Shown: positions 44,365 to 56,791, numbered from the stretch's first letter. The stretch is 64,000 nucleotides of DNA from Isoetes taiwanensis (GCA_021234155.1 JAJEKV010000008.1:20617959-20681958), one strand, 5' to 3'. Made by a program: numbers and translations. The notes: generated by a model from the sequence alone, not told the origin.

Positions 44365-46641
44365 TTATTGGTCTACTACTGAATTAGTTACCAGGCCATC
44401 TAGCACGAGCTGGTCGGGTGGGCTTCTTGGTCTATTTTCTGTAATTCCCAGTCCATCTGGCAATTTCCCTCCTTTCCTTGGTGTGAAGAAGATCTCTCCT
44501 TCCTTGTCTTTAGTCTGCTCCTTTTCCTTTAATTCAGTCAAGTTTTTGTTAGATGGACTTAGTGGCCTATTGTGCTCAATTTCCAGGCCATCTAACAGGG
44601 GCTGTCCAGGTGGACTTATTGGCCTATTATCCTCAAATTCCAGGCCACCTGGAGAAGTTAATATTTTGTTCATTGGTGTACAGAAATCCACTTCCTTGTC
44701 TCCCTTACCATCTTTAGCCATACTGGTTTCCAATGGGCTTATTAGCCTATTGACACAGCTGTCAATTACCAGGCCATTGGAGGACATCATATTATCTTGG
44801 CTATTATTTACTACCTCCTGGCCTATAGGACTTATAGGATCAGTAGTCAAATTACCTTCCTCCAAAGAAAACTTGATCTCCTCAGTTCCATTGTCAGTGC
44901 TTCCCCCCAAACTGCTTTCATATTCCATAGGAGATTTGGTAATATCCCCCTTCAAGTTCACAGTTCGGGAGAGCAGGAATGGGAGTATTTGGCACTACCT
45001 CCCTCTCCATATCTTCATGTCTCTCAATCTCCTCTTGTTTCTCTATGAGTTCCAGCAGAATATCATGCATTTCCTTCTCCTCCCTTACATTTTGAATCTC
45101 TGATTGCCTTGGAGGAGAGAATTGTAGATTTATTGGACTTATATATTCTCCTCTTGAGCAGTCACCTTTAAGTAAAACAGTCCATCTTGCTGAAACCTCT
45201 GAATCTGATGATTCAGGGTAGGAATTGATTGGAGGTAGTGTAGGTTCTTCAATGATCAAGGTATTACTCCTGAGTAGATGAGCAGGAGTAATACAAAAGC
45301 TGCCAAGTTGGACCAGGTCCTTCCCTTTGACTTCATTACTGTTCACAGCCTTGACCAAGACCTTGACCTTTTCAGCCATTTTTGTATTAGCATTTTTCTT
45401 CTTCCAGACTTTCTTAAGTTTAGCTGCTTCCATTTTGTGTTTATCCTTTTCTTCTTTTAATTGTTTAGCCCTTTGCTTTCTTGCTTTTTTGTAAGCACTC
45501 CCATTCTTTTTCTTTTTTGCTGGAGTCCAGGTGTTCTCTTTTGACCAAGTTGTTAGCCCAGCTTTGTTTCGCTCGTGTTTAGCCGCTTCATTACATACTT
45601 CCTTGACTTTATGACCTTGGCAAACCCCCATGTAGCCTCAATCCACATATCCCACATGGAATGGGCGCACTGCACCATTGAGTTTTAGAACTTTTTGTCC
45701 ACCATAGTAGTCCTTATAGCCGAGCTCCTTAGGGATTTCCTTTAGAATGTCTAATCGAACCCATATCCCGGGAGCTCTTTTCCGGATTTGCCTCCCAACC
45801 AATGTAATCCCCTACCCCGCAAAAGATTTTGAAAAAACCCTCATGCCAAGACATTGGGCCGAGACCAGACCGAGCATGAGGCCGGTGGAATAATTCCTTG
45901 AGGTCGTTCGATCGAATTTTGCATTCCACTTCTGAAAGTAGAATTGCGTATTGGCCTTAAATATGATTCCTTTCTTTAACAGGATCCGAACTGCCGTCGA
46001 GAATCACTACATTCCACTACAAAGAAAGGGAAATCTAACCGTAACATATTCCCGACATCGATATTTTTACCCATCTTGGCTAACTCCATTCTTATGTCAC
46101 AAAGCCTTACTCCCTCGTGCCTTACGATCCGACACGGCCTTCGATTCCAGTTCTTTCAGTCTGTTAGGAACAAATTCATGTTTCAGAGAAGGAATACCTT
46201 TGAATTCATGTTTGATTCTTGTTTCCTGCTTCGCAATGTAAACTTTTGCTCTCGATTGACCTCGGCCCGTAAGAGGCCGCACCGCTTGGCTTTTGCATTT
46301 GATCTCGGAGAGATAGTTTGTGATCTTGTCCTTCTTGCCGAGCTCTCCGCCATGGTAGGAATCAACCAATTGCCACACACAAAGAATGGCTTTTCCTCTT
46401 TCTGTATACCTTTCCCTGTCAACATTTTGGTCATTTCCACTAATTGGGCTTGCATGGGATGTGACATCTCACGAAAAAGTTCTGCCATAACAGACCCTAG
46501 ATCCTCATTTCCCCTATTTCCTATACCTTGTGCTGTTAAATCTGTCCCTGCACCATTATCCCCTTTTGCCGTACGGCCAGCCGCCCCCTCAGGTACCTCG
46601 TGATTGGTCCCACTTCGCTGACCCTCACCACTATTCCCCAT
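44365..46641 (-). pseudogene. L1-A ORF1 (gag-like), multiply frameshifted
   Basis: Starts at 46641 (M-G-N-S-G-E-G). Readable in at least four frames: an N-terminal Gly/Glu-rich part; a middle part near 45950-45660 with W-H-E-G-F-F-K-I-F and G-I-W-V-R-L-D-I-L style motifs typical of the plant L1 ORF1 domain; a Lys-rich region (45600-45350, K-A-R-K-Q-R-A-K-Q-L-K-E-E-K-D-K); and an acidic Ser/Pro-rich tail with repeated N-R-P-I-S-P-P-type units (44400-44800). The product would coat element RNA. Broken by several indels. Confidence 0.75.
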
Positions 46642-46726
46642 TCGGACTCGCTTTCTCCCTTACCCTAACAGGATGGCGCTTCTGCTAGCGCCATCATCGA
46701 TCCTATCGTGAATCACCACCGAGGTC

Positions 46727-46739
46727 CCTCCATGCACTT
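46727..46739. repeat. target-site duplication of L1-A (5' copy)
   Basis: Exact copy of the 13 bases at 39847-39859. Confidence 0.85.
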
Positions 46740-46979
46740 GATCCAACACTAATGCCCATTAACAGTGCATTTGCCAACATGTTTTCTTTGCCTAGTTTAT
46801 ATGTTATTCTATCATGTTCTTAAGTACTCTGTTCACCTTTTTGATTAATTAGGTAAGTTTAGAATATGGAACAGTCTAGTAAAAAAGGAAATTATATAGG
46901 TAGCTATCAAACAAAAGAACGTAAAAATAGTACTCATATGAGTGCATACCTTCAGCATATGCTGAGAACTTCTGGTCTT

Positions 46980-47830
46980 CTTTTCTACAGTTCCATATCA
47001 GATCCTGCTGCAGAAGACAAGTTTCTTGCCTCTTCAACAGGTCGCACTGAAGCGCCACATCATTTACTTATATAAGATGTTTGGTATGGGCGATGCTCGT
47101 CTCCTCAACCTTGCTTCTGTCATGGCACTAGACCTTAAAGTCGTCTGGAAGGAAAAATAAGCTCAGTAGTTCTCCTGATATGATGTGTAGGAGCATAGGT
47201 GTATACAGGTTCAAACTGAAGAAGATCACCATCACTTGAAGCAATACCTTGATGCTTGCTTTTTTAGCAAACTCTAAGATGCGGCTGCTCTGGAACATGT
47301 TAAAACGGCACACTGCTAGCAGTAGATCAATCCCATGCTTACATGAGGTCCACAATATTACCTGTGTGCGCATTTTCCTATGAAGAAGTGCAGGTTGATA
47401 GCTTCTACTCGCATAGTTGCGCATCGCCTCGCCATTAATACCAGATGAATTTGGAAGGCACGCGAGGCCATTGAGGATGAATGCCATGCCCTCTAGAATT
47501 GTCTCGTATTCGACCACATCAGGGCATGCTATGTTGAGTTAGGCCCGCCTAACAACTGCTACATGTGATGTTAGACACGGCCTCAATAGGGTTACTGGGA
47601 TCATATCTTTAAGAGATCATGGATATGTGCACTTTGATATATCCTCTGGCACGGCATTGAAATTTATACTCTATAGTATTATTGTACAGTTTGCCAGCAT
47701 GCTTATTACTGCTAAGGTTTAGGACGAGGGTTTTTTAATCCTAATAGTAATACTTTGATGTTCTCTTTCTTTGTGTCCCATTGGCTAATTGGTCCTTGTG
47801 GACGATAAAAATATATTCCTTCATTCATTC
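46980..47830 (+). mobile_element. LINE C: 5'-truncated LINE with 3' module and (CATT)n tail
   Basis: Contains the ORF2 C-terminal region in several frames (M-F-G-M-G-D-A-R-L-L-N-L near 47075-47110; R-L-A-I near 47430; I-E-D-E-C-H-A-L near 47470-47495). The same last 350 bases as LINE D follow: TTATTACTGCTAA, the GGGTTTTTTAATCC core, GTGTCCCATTGGC-TAATTGGTC, TTGTGGACGATAAAAATAT and CATT units at about 47812-47830. The left edge is uncertain. Confidence 0.75.
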
Positions 47831-48033
47831 TAAACTTTCACACAAGTAGCAAACTATGCTAAATTATAAAGAAGAATAAGACAGAAATAAACAAATACAA
47901 ACAACACAGTACTTAGAATTGCCAAGCAAATAGCATACATGTGTCACAAACAACATCTACGTAGTATAAATCTTCAAAACCTCAAGTTCCCAGAAGTCAG
48001 AATTTAGCAAAGTTATATTTGTTCTCTTTGGGT
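47831..48033. other. spacer
   Basis: AT-rich, no feature recognised. Confidence 0.5.
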
Positions 48034-48380
48034 TTACTTTTTTATTTCTTGAATGTTTACTAGTAGTGTACTATCTAAGATGTCACAAAACCAACTAGCT
48101 GATGCTTCTTTATTGCTCAACTGCTGGTTGCCACGACAATTATGCTCTCCTACTGAACGAATCATACATCTTGGGCCTTCACTAATCAAAGAAGCAAATA
48201 AGTGCCATGTGCAATTCTCATCACTGCATTTGACCCTAAACTGTGATCTATCAGATTTAATAACTTTGAATTCAGTGTATGATGCAATGGCATCTGTCCG
48301 AACTACATTCTTGTCCTCTATCAATGAATCAAATAGTGTTCCTTTAACTAGCTCCATAGTGATACGCCTTGTAACAATTC
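48034..48380 (-). pseudogene. MULE (MuDR-type) transposase N-terminal fragment
   Basis: After a good splice acceptor (ATTGCAG, 48387-48381) an exon-like frame runs M-E-L-V-K-G-T-L-F-D and then R-V-K-C-S-D-E-N-C-T-W-H-L-F-A-S and H-N-C-R-G-N. This is the C-x4-C-W…H-x-C DNA-binding region at the N-terminus of MuDR-family transposases and their domesticated relatives. It is followed by A-S-A-S-W-F, the usual next block. The catalytic domain is not present downstream; the frame stops at 48034. Confidence 0.7.
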
Positions 48381-48465
48381 CTGCAATATTGGAAAGAAAA
48401 GAAAAAGAGAAACACAGTAAAAGACATGTACCAGTTAATTCTTGTACCAAGTCTAAACGAGGCAA

Positions 48466-49084
48466 TAGAGAATATTCATGCTGAAAATGAAAACAATGAT
48501 TCTCCTTTCATGTCAAAATCGTGCACAGAGTTGATGCAGAAGTTAATTTGGAAAAAGAAACTAGTTTAAAATAAGCCAGTGCCACTATCGGAATTTCCTT
48601 TCTCCAAACTGTTTATCAACGATGAAAGAATAGAGAAATAAAAAGCATGCAAAAACTGAAACGTACCTGTTTATGAAGAACAGACTTGCTTTTCATAGAT
48701 CAATGTGGGAGCATTCAAAGAAGTTAGGGCAAATTGATGTTTGGAATGATATTTTGTGCACTGGATCTTGCTTCCCGCCACCAATATTCAGCTGAAAATG
48801 AAGATACATACAGAGAGAAGGGCATTTTGACAAATACAATGAAATTAGGGGCATTTTGACAATTAGACAAAAATACAAGGGCATTTTTAGAAATTTTCCT
48901 AAATTAAAACCTTAGAAATATTTTACTTTATGCGGCATATTCTAGGAATATGTCATCATGAGGCCGAGATTTATGCTGCTCATTATGGAATGTGTGAGGA
49001 ATATGCCACATGAACGGCCAGAGATATGGAAAAAAAGAAAAGATGTCGAGACATCAATAGTTACTAAACCCAGTCAGATGGAAT
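48466..49084. other. no recognisable gene
   Basis: Between the MULE and hAT fragments; contains imperfect GGCATTTT(G/T)ACAA-type repeats at 48818-48890. No coding support. Confidence 0.45.
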
Positions 49085-50287
49085 ATGCTAAGGACTGATA
49101 GTCGGAAGTGCTCGCATGCAGCTTGTTTTCTGCAGATCAAGGAAATAGTATATTATGTTCTCACTCCTTTATTGAAAGTATTGAGGTTGGTCGATAGGGA
49201 AGGTTCCACCATGGGATTAGTTTATGAGTGCATGGACCATTTGGTGGAGGGTCTTAAGGAAATGAAAGGTAAAGTGGAAGCTTGGAAGATAGACTCCATC
49301 ATAAGTTGTATATGGAATTGCACGAGGGATTAGTTCCAAGATTGGAGATGCTTCACTCTCCATTACATGGAGTAGGATATTTAGTGAACCCTTTGTTTAG
49401 GGAGGGTCCTCAACATGAGGGAGCTTTATTCGATGAGGACTTGACAAAGGATTGATGGACCTTTCTCTCAAGGTACCTAATAGATCCATCTTCATTCTAA
49501 TTTGTTAGAAATATTTCTTTCCCAACTAGTTATGCATAATAATAGTTTTAGTTTTCTTCTTTGTATTGTATGTCTAACCATCCTTTGTTATTAGGTATAC
49601 TAAAGATGATATCCAACTCCAAACTAAGTTGAATGAGCAACTATCGGATTTCAAAAACACCTTGGGAATTGGACAAGGGCTACACCATTTGCCTGCTGCT
49701 AAGTTGAGGGATCAAATGTTAGCGCCCTTGCAATGGTGGCAAAACTTTGAAAGTTCTCTCCCAGAACTGAGGATATTGGCAATGCGTATATTGGGGCAAG
49801 GGACATGTAGCCGTCCTTGTGAAAGAAATTGGAGTTCAAATGCAGGTATTGTTACTAAGAAGAGGAATAGACTTAAGTCCTCTAATGCTAAAAAACTGGT
49901 TTTCATTCATACAAACCTTCACCTACTTGAAAATCTAGAGAGAAGTGATGGCAAAAGAATAGAGGCAAACTATGATAAGATCCACCTTGAAAAGAATGAT
50001 GAACGGCAACTATTGATACAAGAGAGAGTGGATGACATTGTGGAGAGTGCCGCTATAATTCAGCTCGCAGTTATCTTTGATATGAATTATGTAGAGGAGG
50101 AGAGTGATAAGATATAACATATGAGGAGGAGCCAGATTGTGCTGATGAGGATTCTTCGGATGAGGATTTACATGATGGTGCTTATGATAATGAGGATGTG
50201 GATGCGCATGATGATTATGTGCATGGACATGAAGAGTCATCAAGTCGGGGGCCCAGGAGAACACACAGTATTAAAGACTTGACTTGA
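49085..50287 (+). pseudogene. hAT transposase, C-terminal half (DUF659/dimerisation type)
   Basis: Readable in pieces: K-E-I-V-Y-Y-V-L-T-P-L-L-K-V-L-R (49139-49190); then, in another frame, L-H-S-P-L-H-G-V-G-Y-L-V-N-P (49348-49395), the R-W-x-x-P-L-H-x-x-x-Y-x-L-N-P block of plant hAT proteins. After an intron-like gap comes the dimerisation region 49629-50117 with L-P-E-L-R-I-L-A-M-R-I-L, C-E-R-N-W-S and K-K-R-N-R-L. An acidic His/Asp tail continues in a shifted frame to a stop near 50287. The N-terminal zinc finger and catalytic half are missing. Possibly intron-containing, but frame breaks argue for decay. Confidence 0.8.
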
Positions 50288-50618
50288 AGAAGGAATACAT
50301 GTGGTAAGTATTTTAATTTACGACTTTGAAACATTAATTTGTAGCCGATTTTATGTACTATATATATGTGTATTGCAGGTTTCAAGATGGCATGTTTGAA
50401 GATTTTTATATCTTGTTTATTTTTATATTGTCAATTATGTTTTACTTTAAGAATGAACAGTGTATGGTTTTTGTTCCAAATTGCAACTGTGACAGGTTTA
50501 TATTAACATTGCAACTGTGATTGGGATAAGATAGTGTAATTTTAGTTTTTTTTTTTTAATTGCAAATTCGTAATTTACGTGCTGAAATTAGTCTAGCTGA
50601 TATATTAAATTTGCAAAA

Positions 50619-50657
<39 letters not shown>

Positions 50658-52032
50658 GCTGAAACTAACGTTGTTAGTATGTTTGAGAATAGCTAGTTAG
50701 ACGTTATTAAACGTTAGGCATTAGCTAACTCCTAACTTCTAACTATGCGAAGGATGGTTAGCTGGGAGTGGGGCAATTTGGTTCTGTATAGTAAATATGT
50801 GACGATTTCAGCAAGGGTTGTGTTTTTCATATTTTGGTAGGTTTTTGTTGCAGATGTGCGGATTAAGAGGGTGACCAGTTCAAAAGGTTCTTTCCCATCG
50901 CGTTAATGCAATTCTGGAAGCAAGAATACTCCACTGCTCATAGAAAAGACTGTGTTCTTTGTTGAATGATGCTCTAACCATATCTCTTAGGCTTGAGAAA
51001 TCGGAGAGAAGCAGATGGCTAATGCAAAGGAGATAAAAGCACAATGGGTATAGAGAAATCAGATTATACTATTGTCCCGTCAAAATTTGTTGTTTTGAAG
51101 CTTTAGGTAGTTATATCAGAAGACCTAATTTTGTTTTCTTTGTGTGATTTCTTCCCTGATTTGAAGGAGTTTATTCTAAGAATCGTTTTGAGCAATTGGG
51201 CAATGTGGATTCAGATTGCAAAGAAGAAAAGATCATTGCAAAGAAGAAAAGATCAGTCTAATCTTTTGAAGCATGTCGATTGCAATTTGAACTGGGTTTG
51301 GCACACGGTGAAGGCTTGACAAAAAAATTGAATTCAGTCTAGCATCTATCCCTTATCTCATTGCAAATGGAAAATCAGGATTGCAATGGGAATGTCCATG
51401 AACTGGGTTTGGCACACGGTGAAGGCAACTTCCTTTGCATGCATAATGGGGATGGGCTCTTGGTCTACACATACCAATATTTATCAGGGTTGCTAGCATT
51501 AGTGGTCTAACCCCTCGTGTTTATGGTTAAAGCAAATATCTAGGTTGACAGCATCATGGCCGAACTTGAGGATTCTTGAGTAGCGGGATCCTTGTAAGCT
51601 ATTTCCTTGAGCTTGTCTCCGTGTATATTGAATTGCATATTCAAGGTAGTATATTGCAATGATTTTTGAGAGCAACTGGATTTCATTGCTACAGTCGATG
51701 CATTGTGGTCATAATAATTCCATCTGAGTTGCATGGAGGGCCAACTCAACATGCTCATATAAAACTTATCTTTATCACATTTGCAACCGATGTAGCAAGG
51801 AACACTTTTCTCTTTTTGTCTTCCTCTCTTCAAATTTCCTTGACCCTTGGAGAAATTAGAAAGAATGTTATGTACACGAAGATCAAAATTTTTGGTTTGT
51901 TGCACGTCACCAATGTTCGGGTTGCTTGAATCTTGAACAGGTCAGCTCGCAAGTCATGCTTCCGTCCATGCCATGGCACAGCTAATTGTTGCTTGCATCT
52001 TCAAGAGATCCCAAGAAGATGAACATGCTTTT
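50288..52032. other. no recognisable gene; (T)n tract
   Basis: Contains a run of about 36 T at 50621-50656, an AACGTT/TTAGC-rich stretch to 50770, and a short direct repeat (GAACTGGGTTTGGCACACGG at 51289 and 51400). This is the 3' flank of the GDT1-like gene. No other gene recognised. Confidence 0.45.
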
Positions 52033-55000
52033 CTACCTTCCATTGACAATCTCAAGCAATGTTGCCGCAGCAAAGACAAGGAAGAGGGTGCCTCCTGTGT
52101 AGGCTATAACCTGTAAATAGTAGTAAATTTTAGCCTGCTCTTTTTTTTTCCACTCAAGTAGTCATGCATACCTTTTCTGATACATATGTCCCTAGGATCG
52201 ACCCTCCTAAAACCGCTAGCTACACCAACAAAGCCACCTTGTATTAGCAAATAGAGACATCTGACAGAATGACAGCCAGATCCTGTTTTCAAAATATGAA
52301 GATTGCTTGAAAATTTTTCATCAAATTTGAGAGATTGTAGCAATATGAAAAGAGCCTCTGTGCACTTAAGAAGACTTGCTTACGCTTTCCTTCCATAATC
52401 TCCCTTTGGCAGACAAAAAGATACTTAGCCTCTCTATTAAGCTGTATATCACTAGCAATAAGCTTTTCTCCTTAGCAAAGCATGTCTCTCATAGAAAATT
52501 GTACTATCTAAAGGTGTGGCTGCTATTTGCACGCCAATGAAGACAATGTGATAAGATTGCATTACCCTAAGATTATCTTGAATGTTTTAACAAGCTTAGC
52601 TGCACAAGTTATCACAAAATATTACATACCAGGGTTGCTATTCCATGGCCAGCAATGGCACCAAGGACAACACCAAGAGGAGATGCTGCTGCTGCTAGAG
52701 CTGTAAGAAATTGAATAACGAAAAGAAAGTGAGCCTAGACATTATGCATTAACTGGAAACAACTGACGTACCTATAGTGGAAAAGAATGACTTATCCCCC
52801 CATTCTGCTACAAAGACAAGTGTAAATGTTGTAACGATTGCACCAGCTGCTTTGAGTCCTATACCATCCCCATTGATGCCTGCAATAGCTAGCTCCGCCT
52901 GAATGGAGATAAGAGTTGAGAGGTGTTCTGATCATAATTAAGTTCTGTTGCTTTGTCCTGGAAAATGCTTTTTTTGCTTTTTCCTTGTTCTAGACGTCTT
53001 ACCCATAAATGCCATTTACTACCCTTTGTAAACTCCTGGATTACGATTGAAACCAGATAACCTAGTTGAGGTCTTGTGTTCAAGCCTCCACCAGGTTGCA
53101 CTATGTATGGGTCCCAGAGACCAACACCCTATTTGGGGTCTCATGTTCAAGCCTCCACCAAGTAGCACTATGTATGGGTCTCATAGACCATTTGGTCTCT
53201 GTTAAAACCATCTATCTATCCTCCCTTGAAACCTACCGACTTCCTCTTAGTGCACTTACAAATGATAAAATTGAACCTTAGGATCAGCAGTTCAGAAGCT
53301 GGAGGATCATTGACAAAATAAGGTGAGGCAGCAGATATGGTAATTAAGGGGGGTCATTGACGAACAATCAGCATAAAAAAGGTGAAGCAGCAAAGACGGT
53401 GTATGTACAAGGGTGCCCTTAATGAATCGTACACTACATCACCAGGTCCACATACTTTACACCTGCAGTTGAAACCCTCAAGGAGGAATGGGGTATTTAT
53501 AGTTTCTGCAACTAAAACGCTGGCAGATGTTTCAGAGAATGAGAAAACTTCATTTGTGGTCATTTTTTTAGAGATAGATTGAGATTCTGGCCAAATTAAG
53601 TATTACAATACTAATCAGAGGATTATCTTAAGCAAGTAACAGTGAAATAGATGCCATCACAAACCAAATCAAGCAGAAATAGAGAGCGAACCTCTTCTTT
53701 TTCCTCTTCTGCTTTAGATCGTTCCATTGAGCTTGCATCAACCAAGGTAGATACACCAAAATACACCTAGAAAGAGCAATTAAATGGGCAACAAAGCATG
53801 AAACGGAATACATTTCTAGTTTTTAATACTCATCTGAGAACTACAGTTTATTGAGATGACATATACTCCTGCTTACCAAGAGAATGACAGCAGCAAGGTC
53901 ATCCACTGGTAATTCAGTTTGTCCAAAGCTGAAGAAATAAAAAACAACCTAATTCCAAGTGTGCACATGTATTCATCAAATTGTAAATCATAACGTTCTG
54001 CTATAACAAACCCCAATGGAAGAACACCATCAAGGTAATGGAATGCTCGCCCTAAAGCAACCGATATCAATGTCATTGCTCTGAAAAGCCATTATAAGGT
54101 AGCAATTAGGAAAAGAAAGGAACGAAATGCTGTTTGAATAGATGCACATTACTTTTTGCTTCAAGATGTTAATGCATGCTGAAATTAGCCAAGTATTGTT
54201 ATCTTGCCTTACAGGAAAGTTATCTTTCATCGATTATTCATGAAACCCTTTCTGAATATAGGAAACTATGCAGAAATGACAAGCATTCCTTGACCTTACT
54301 AATGGGTAAAAAGCAAAGGGAATGTTCAACATATGCCATATGGGAACCCCTGGAAGATAGATTTGTCCTATCAGGAGCAGGGCACTAGGCAGGACATTCC
54401 CTGGCAGGTTCATAACTGCCAACCACCACGGCAAGAAATGGTTTAAGAAGCATACATAAGAGCCCCAAACGTTCCAGTAAAAACAACCCCAGCTGATCTG
54501 CGTGTTGCTAATAATGCCTGTTTATTAGCATTAGTATTAGTATTGGAAAACAAGAACCTAAGCCATCAAAACCTCGTCTACCATACCACATTCATTCAAT
54601 TATAGCTGTTTCCTAACATACAGTAGCCTCCTATTGGTGGCCAATGGAGGCATGATAAGCTTGGTATCTACAAGTAAGAATTCCTTGTTCCACAAATAAA
54701 AAATGATTCCAGATATCAAATAAGGAAAAACAGTTTTCTTAGCATCTTCAATGAAGCACAAGAAACTTACTGCAATGAAGAATGTCTTATCGCCGAGTTC
54801 AGAAAAGAAAATTAGCAGAAAAGCCTGCACCGAACATACATGCAGTAAAGAGGTAAGTCAAACAAGCAGAAGGAATGGGTCAATATATACTGGTGAATCA
54901 ACCATGCGCATGCCATGCACTTCTGTTAGTCTATAATGGTAGGGCACTTATGACAGCACCTAAGCTATGAACAGTAGTAGACCAGAGCAAATGGAGATGA

Positions 55001-56160
55001 ATACTCAAATTGATAGAAAGAAGACTTGCTACAAGAGCAGGATAAGCCGTAGATTTATAGCCCTGTGTCATAAATAATCACTAATCCCGCAAGGTAACTG
55101 TGCTGATACCATCCTAGAAAGTAGAGGATTGCAATAGGCAGCAGAGAGAATGAGGAAATAAGGAGATGAGTACCACTTGATAGCAGGCAGACTTGATACA
55201 AGAGAACAGGCTGAAGATAGCCCTGTGCTCGGTAGCAGCGGTGATGAACATGCACGTGATCATGTTACTAATTTTCCTGACTGTTTGATAACCTAATTCT
55301 AGCACATCAGCTGCTATACCATCATGCGAATGTAGGAGCATATTGATTCTGAGAAGATTGCACGTGCATAATTTTGAAGAACATGATATAACATGACCAG
55401 AATCTTAAACTAACCGAAGTAAAACCAGCACTGATGTTTCCAATATCTCCAAAGATGCCAGTAGCCGACTGCTGTGCAACTTCTGCCCCAGCCAATGAAG
55501 GACTTGATATTAGGAAAAGAAGCCCACTGATGGCTCCACAATATTTGGCTAGGCTCTTGAATATTGGCTTCGGAACAGTCCTGGTGCTCCCGAAGAGGTT
55601 TTCGCCCTCTACCAAAGTTTTTATAATACCCATGCCATCTGGGCAATCCAATGCTTGCCTTGAGGCAAGTGATTTGTGAGTCTGCAAATTAAGAAAAGGC
55701 TTTACAACAAGGACTGTTTATTTTGAAAAAGCTACAAATCTAATCTCACCTTCGATCCTGCACATGGCAGGCATCTTAATTGGTTGTAACATCCTTCGAC
55801 CTTCCTGTAATAAGAAACCTGCTCTAGATTCAGCAATTACGAGAGTCCCTTACTGGAGAAGAGTCTGTTATTGGAATCATAAAGGCTATTGCGCTGCATT
55901 ATTGCCTTTAGAAAGAGCGGGGTGACACATTTCACTGGAAAGCTAAGCTAATTCTAATGCTACTAGCAATGGTTTATCTTACGATTATTTTGGATCCCAA
56001 AAAACATGATTGTTTCAAAATTTCTGGTAAGATGCACAGCTAACCTGCAATGTAACGAGCTGCCACAGTGATGCCGTTTAGGGAGCCGACGGCGACGAGA
56101 AGGGCCAGCTAAAGGGGGTGTAGTGCGAACAGAGAAGGAGCAGACGTGGGGAGACGCCAT
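52033..56160 (-). CDS. GDT1/PAM71-like chloroplast Mn2+/Ca2+ transporter
   Basis: Twelve exons, all with GT-AG borders: 56160-56045, 55804-55750, 55681-55415, 54824-54771, 54517-54456, 54080-54012, 53928-53877, 53766-53692, 52898-52772, 52700-52630, 52219-52172, 52110-52033. Phases fit throughout and give 357 residues, close to the Arabidopsis PAM71 length. Residues 1-60 (M-A-S-P…, Ser/Arg/Pro-rich) are a chloroplast transit peptide. A hydrophobic segment before A-G-A-E-V (about 112-128) follows. The two UPF0016 signatures are intact: E155-L-G-D-K-T and E282-W-G-D-K-S, the metal-binding sites of the antiporter. Two three-helix halves are joined by an acidic Glu/Lys linker (about 230-252). PAM71 supplies Mn2+ to the thylakoid for photosystem II; a close paralogue sits in the envelope, and I cannot tell which this is. 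Confidence 0.93.
53070..53215 (+). mobile_element. two LINE 3' ends in tandem inside a GDT1 intron
   Basis: Within intron 8 of the GDT1-like gene, antisense to it. Two copies of TTCAAGCCTCCACCA followed by a TAT GGGTC(C/T)CA(G/T)AGACCA unit lie at about 53089-53127 and 53149-53190. The second ends TTTGGTCTCTGTTAAAACC plus a few ATCT units, a divergent LINE 3' module. The intron still has proper splice borders. Confidence 0.6.
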
Positions 56161-56405
56161 AACTCAATCTCTTCGTTGATACATGTGTGCATTCACGCAC
56201 CAAAGGAACTTATCAGTCTTCTAATCAATTTTCTAATAAGATACAAAACTTTAATCTTGGGTGGTAATGAGTTTGGAGCAGTTGTGGGTGCAAATGTATA
56301 TCTAACAAGTTCCTTTTTGGCATGCTTTTTTTCGATAACCTCTCCAGAACTGGACGTAAAAAACAGGTACACAACATTCTGCCCTTACGTTCAATGGAAC
56401 ATCGC

Positions 56406-56411
56406 CACGTG
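56406..56411. promoter_or_regulatory. G-box upstream of the GDT1-like gene
   Basis: CACGTG within the palindrome GCCACGTGGC, 246 bases before the ATG. G-boxes bind bHLH/bZIP factors, including light regulators, which would suit a photosynthesis gene. The link is inference. Confidence 0.5.
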
Positions 56412-56510
56412 GCACTCTTTCAAAGTATCCATTTACTTACATTCTTGTTTTTTTACTAAACATTTTGGTTTTTTGGACAACGTTCTTGGCTCCAACGAAT
56501 CGCAGCATGA

Positions 56511-56516
56511 CACGTG
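56511..56516. promoter_or_regulatory. second G-box upstream of the GDT1-like gene
   Basis: CACGTG in GACACGTGGCAC, 105 bases beyond the first. Confidence 0.5.
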
Positions 56517-56555
56517 GCACAGAACTTCCTGTCTTTCACATTGCAACAATGTTTC

Positions 56556-56637
56556 TTTACCTTGTATTTTGCCGTGTCAGCACTGCCTCCGCGCTGACGC
56601 GCGTCGACGTTGCTTTCACAGCAGAATGCAAGGTAAA
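56556..56637. repeat. imperfect 21-bp inverted repeat in the promoter region
   Basis: TTTACCTTGTATTTTGCCGTG (56556-56576, last base given for position only) pairs with 56617-56637 at 18 of 21 positions around a 40-base GC-rich loop. It may be a small MITE-like insertion between the GDT1-like gene and the Rep-HUH remnant. Confidence 0.65.
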
Positions 56638-56791
56638 GGAACATTTTCGTATACATAAATACATATGATTGTTAGTTGTTAGTGGGGGTATTTGTATGGG
56701 GGAAAGGTAAATGCTGACGGTGGCATAGGCAGTTTGGGATAGAAACTGTACAGGGTTAGGATAGGATTGAAACACGCATGTGCTGAAGTGG

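Larger units (their letters stand above)
39860..46726 (-). mobile_element. L1-A: nearly full-length plant L1, poly(A) tail, 13-bp target duplication
   Basis: Minus-strand element of 6.87 kb. The 5' end lies at 46726 next to the duplication. A short 5' leader is followed by ORF1 (about 46641-44365), ORF2 (44183-40497), a 3' region of about 600 bases, and a tail of about 31 A (39860-39890 seen as T). Both ORFs carry frameshifts, so it is inactive, but all domains are present in order and the RT motif is intact. The exact flanking repeat shows a single target-primed insertion. Confidence 0.92.

Noticed and set aside
44207-45103. 298-codon plus-strand open frame
   Set aside because: It lies antisense to the L1-A ORF1 tail and mirrors its repeats; a shadow.
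47128-47517. 129-codon minus-strand frame
   Set aside because: Antisense to the LINE C ORF2 end, which explains its openness.
50010-50264. His-rich minus-strand frame (metal-binding protein)
   Set aside because: Antisense to the Asp/His-rich tail of the hAT transposase fragment; a compositional shadow.
54176-54388. Plus-strand frame inside the transporter gene
   Set aside because: Covers an intron and exon edge of the GDT1-like gene on the other strand; no independent support.
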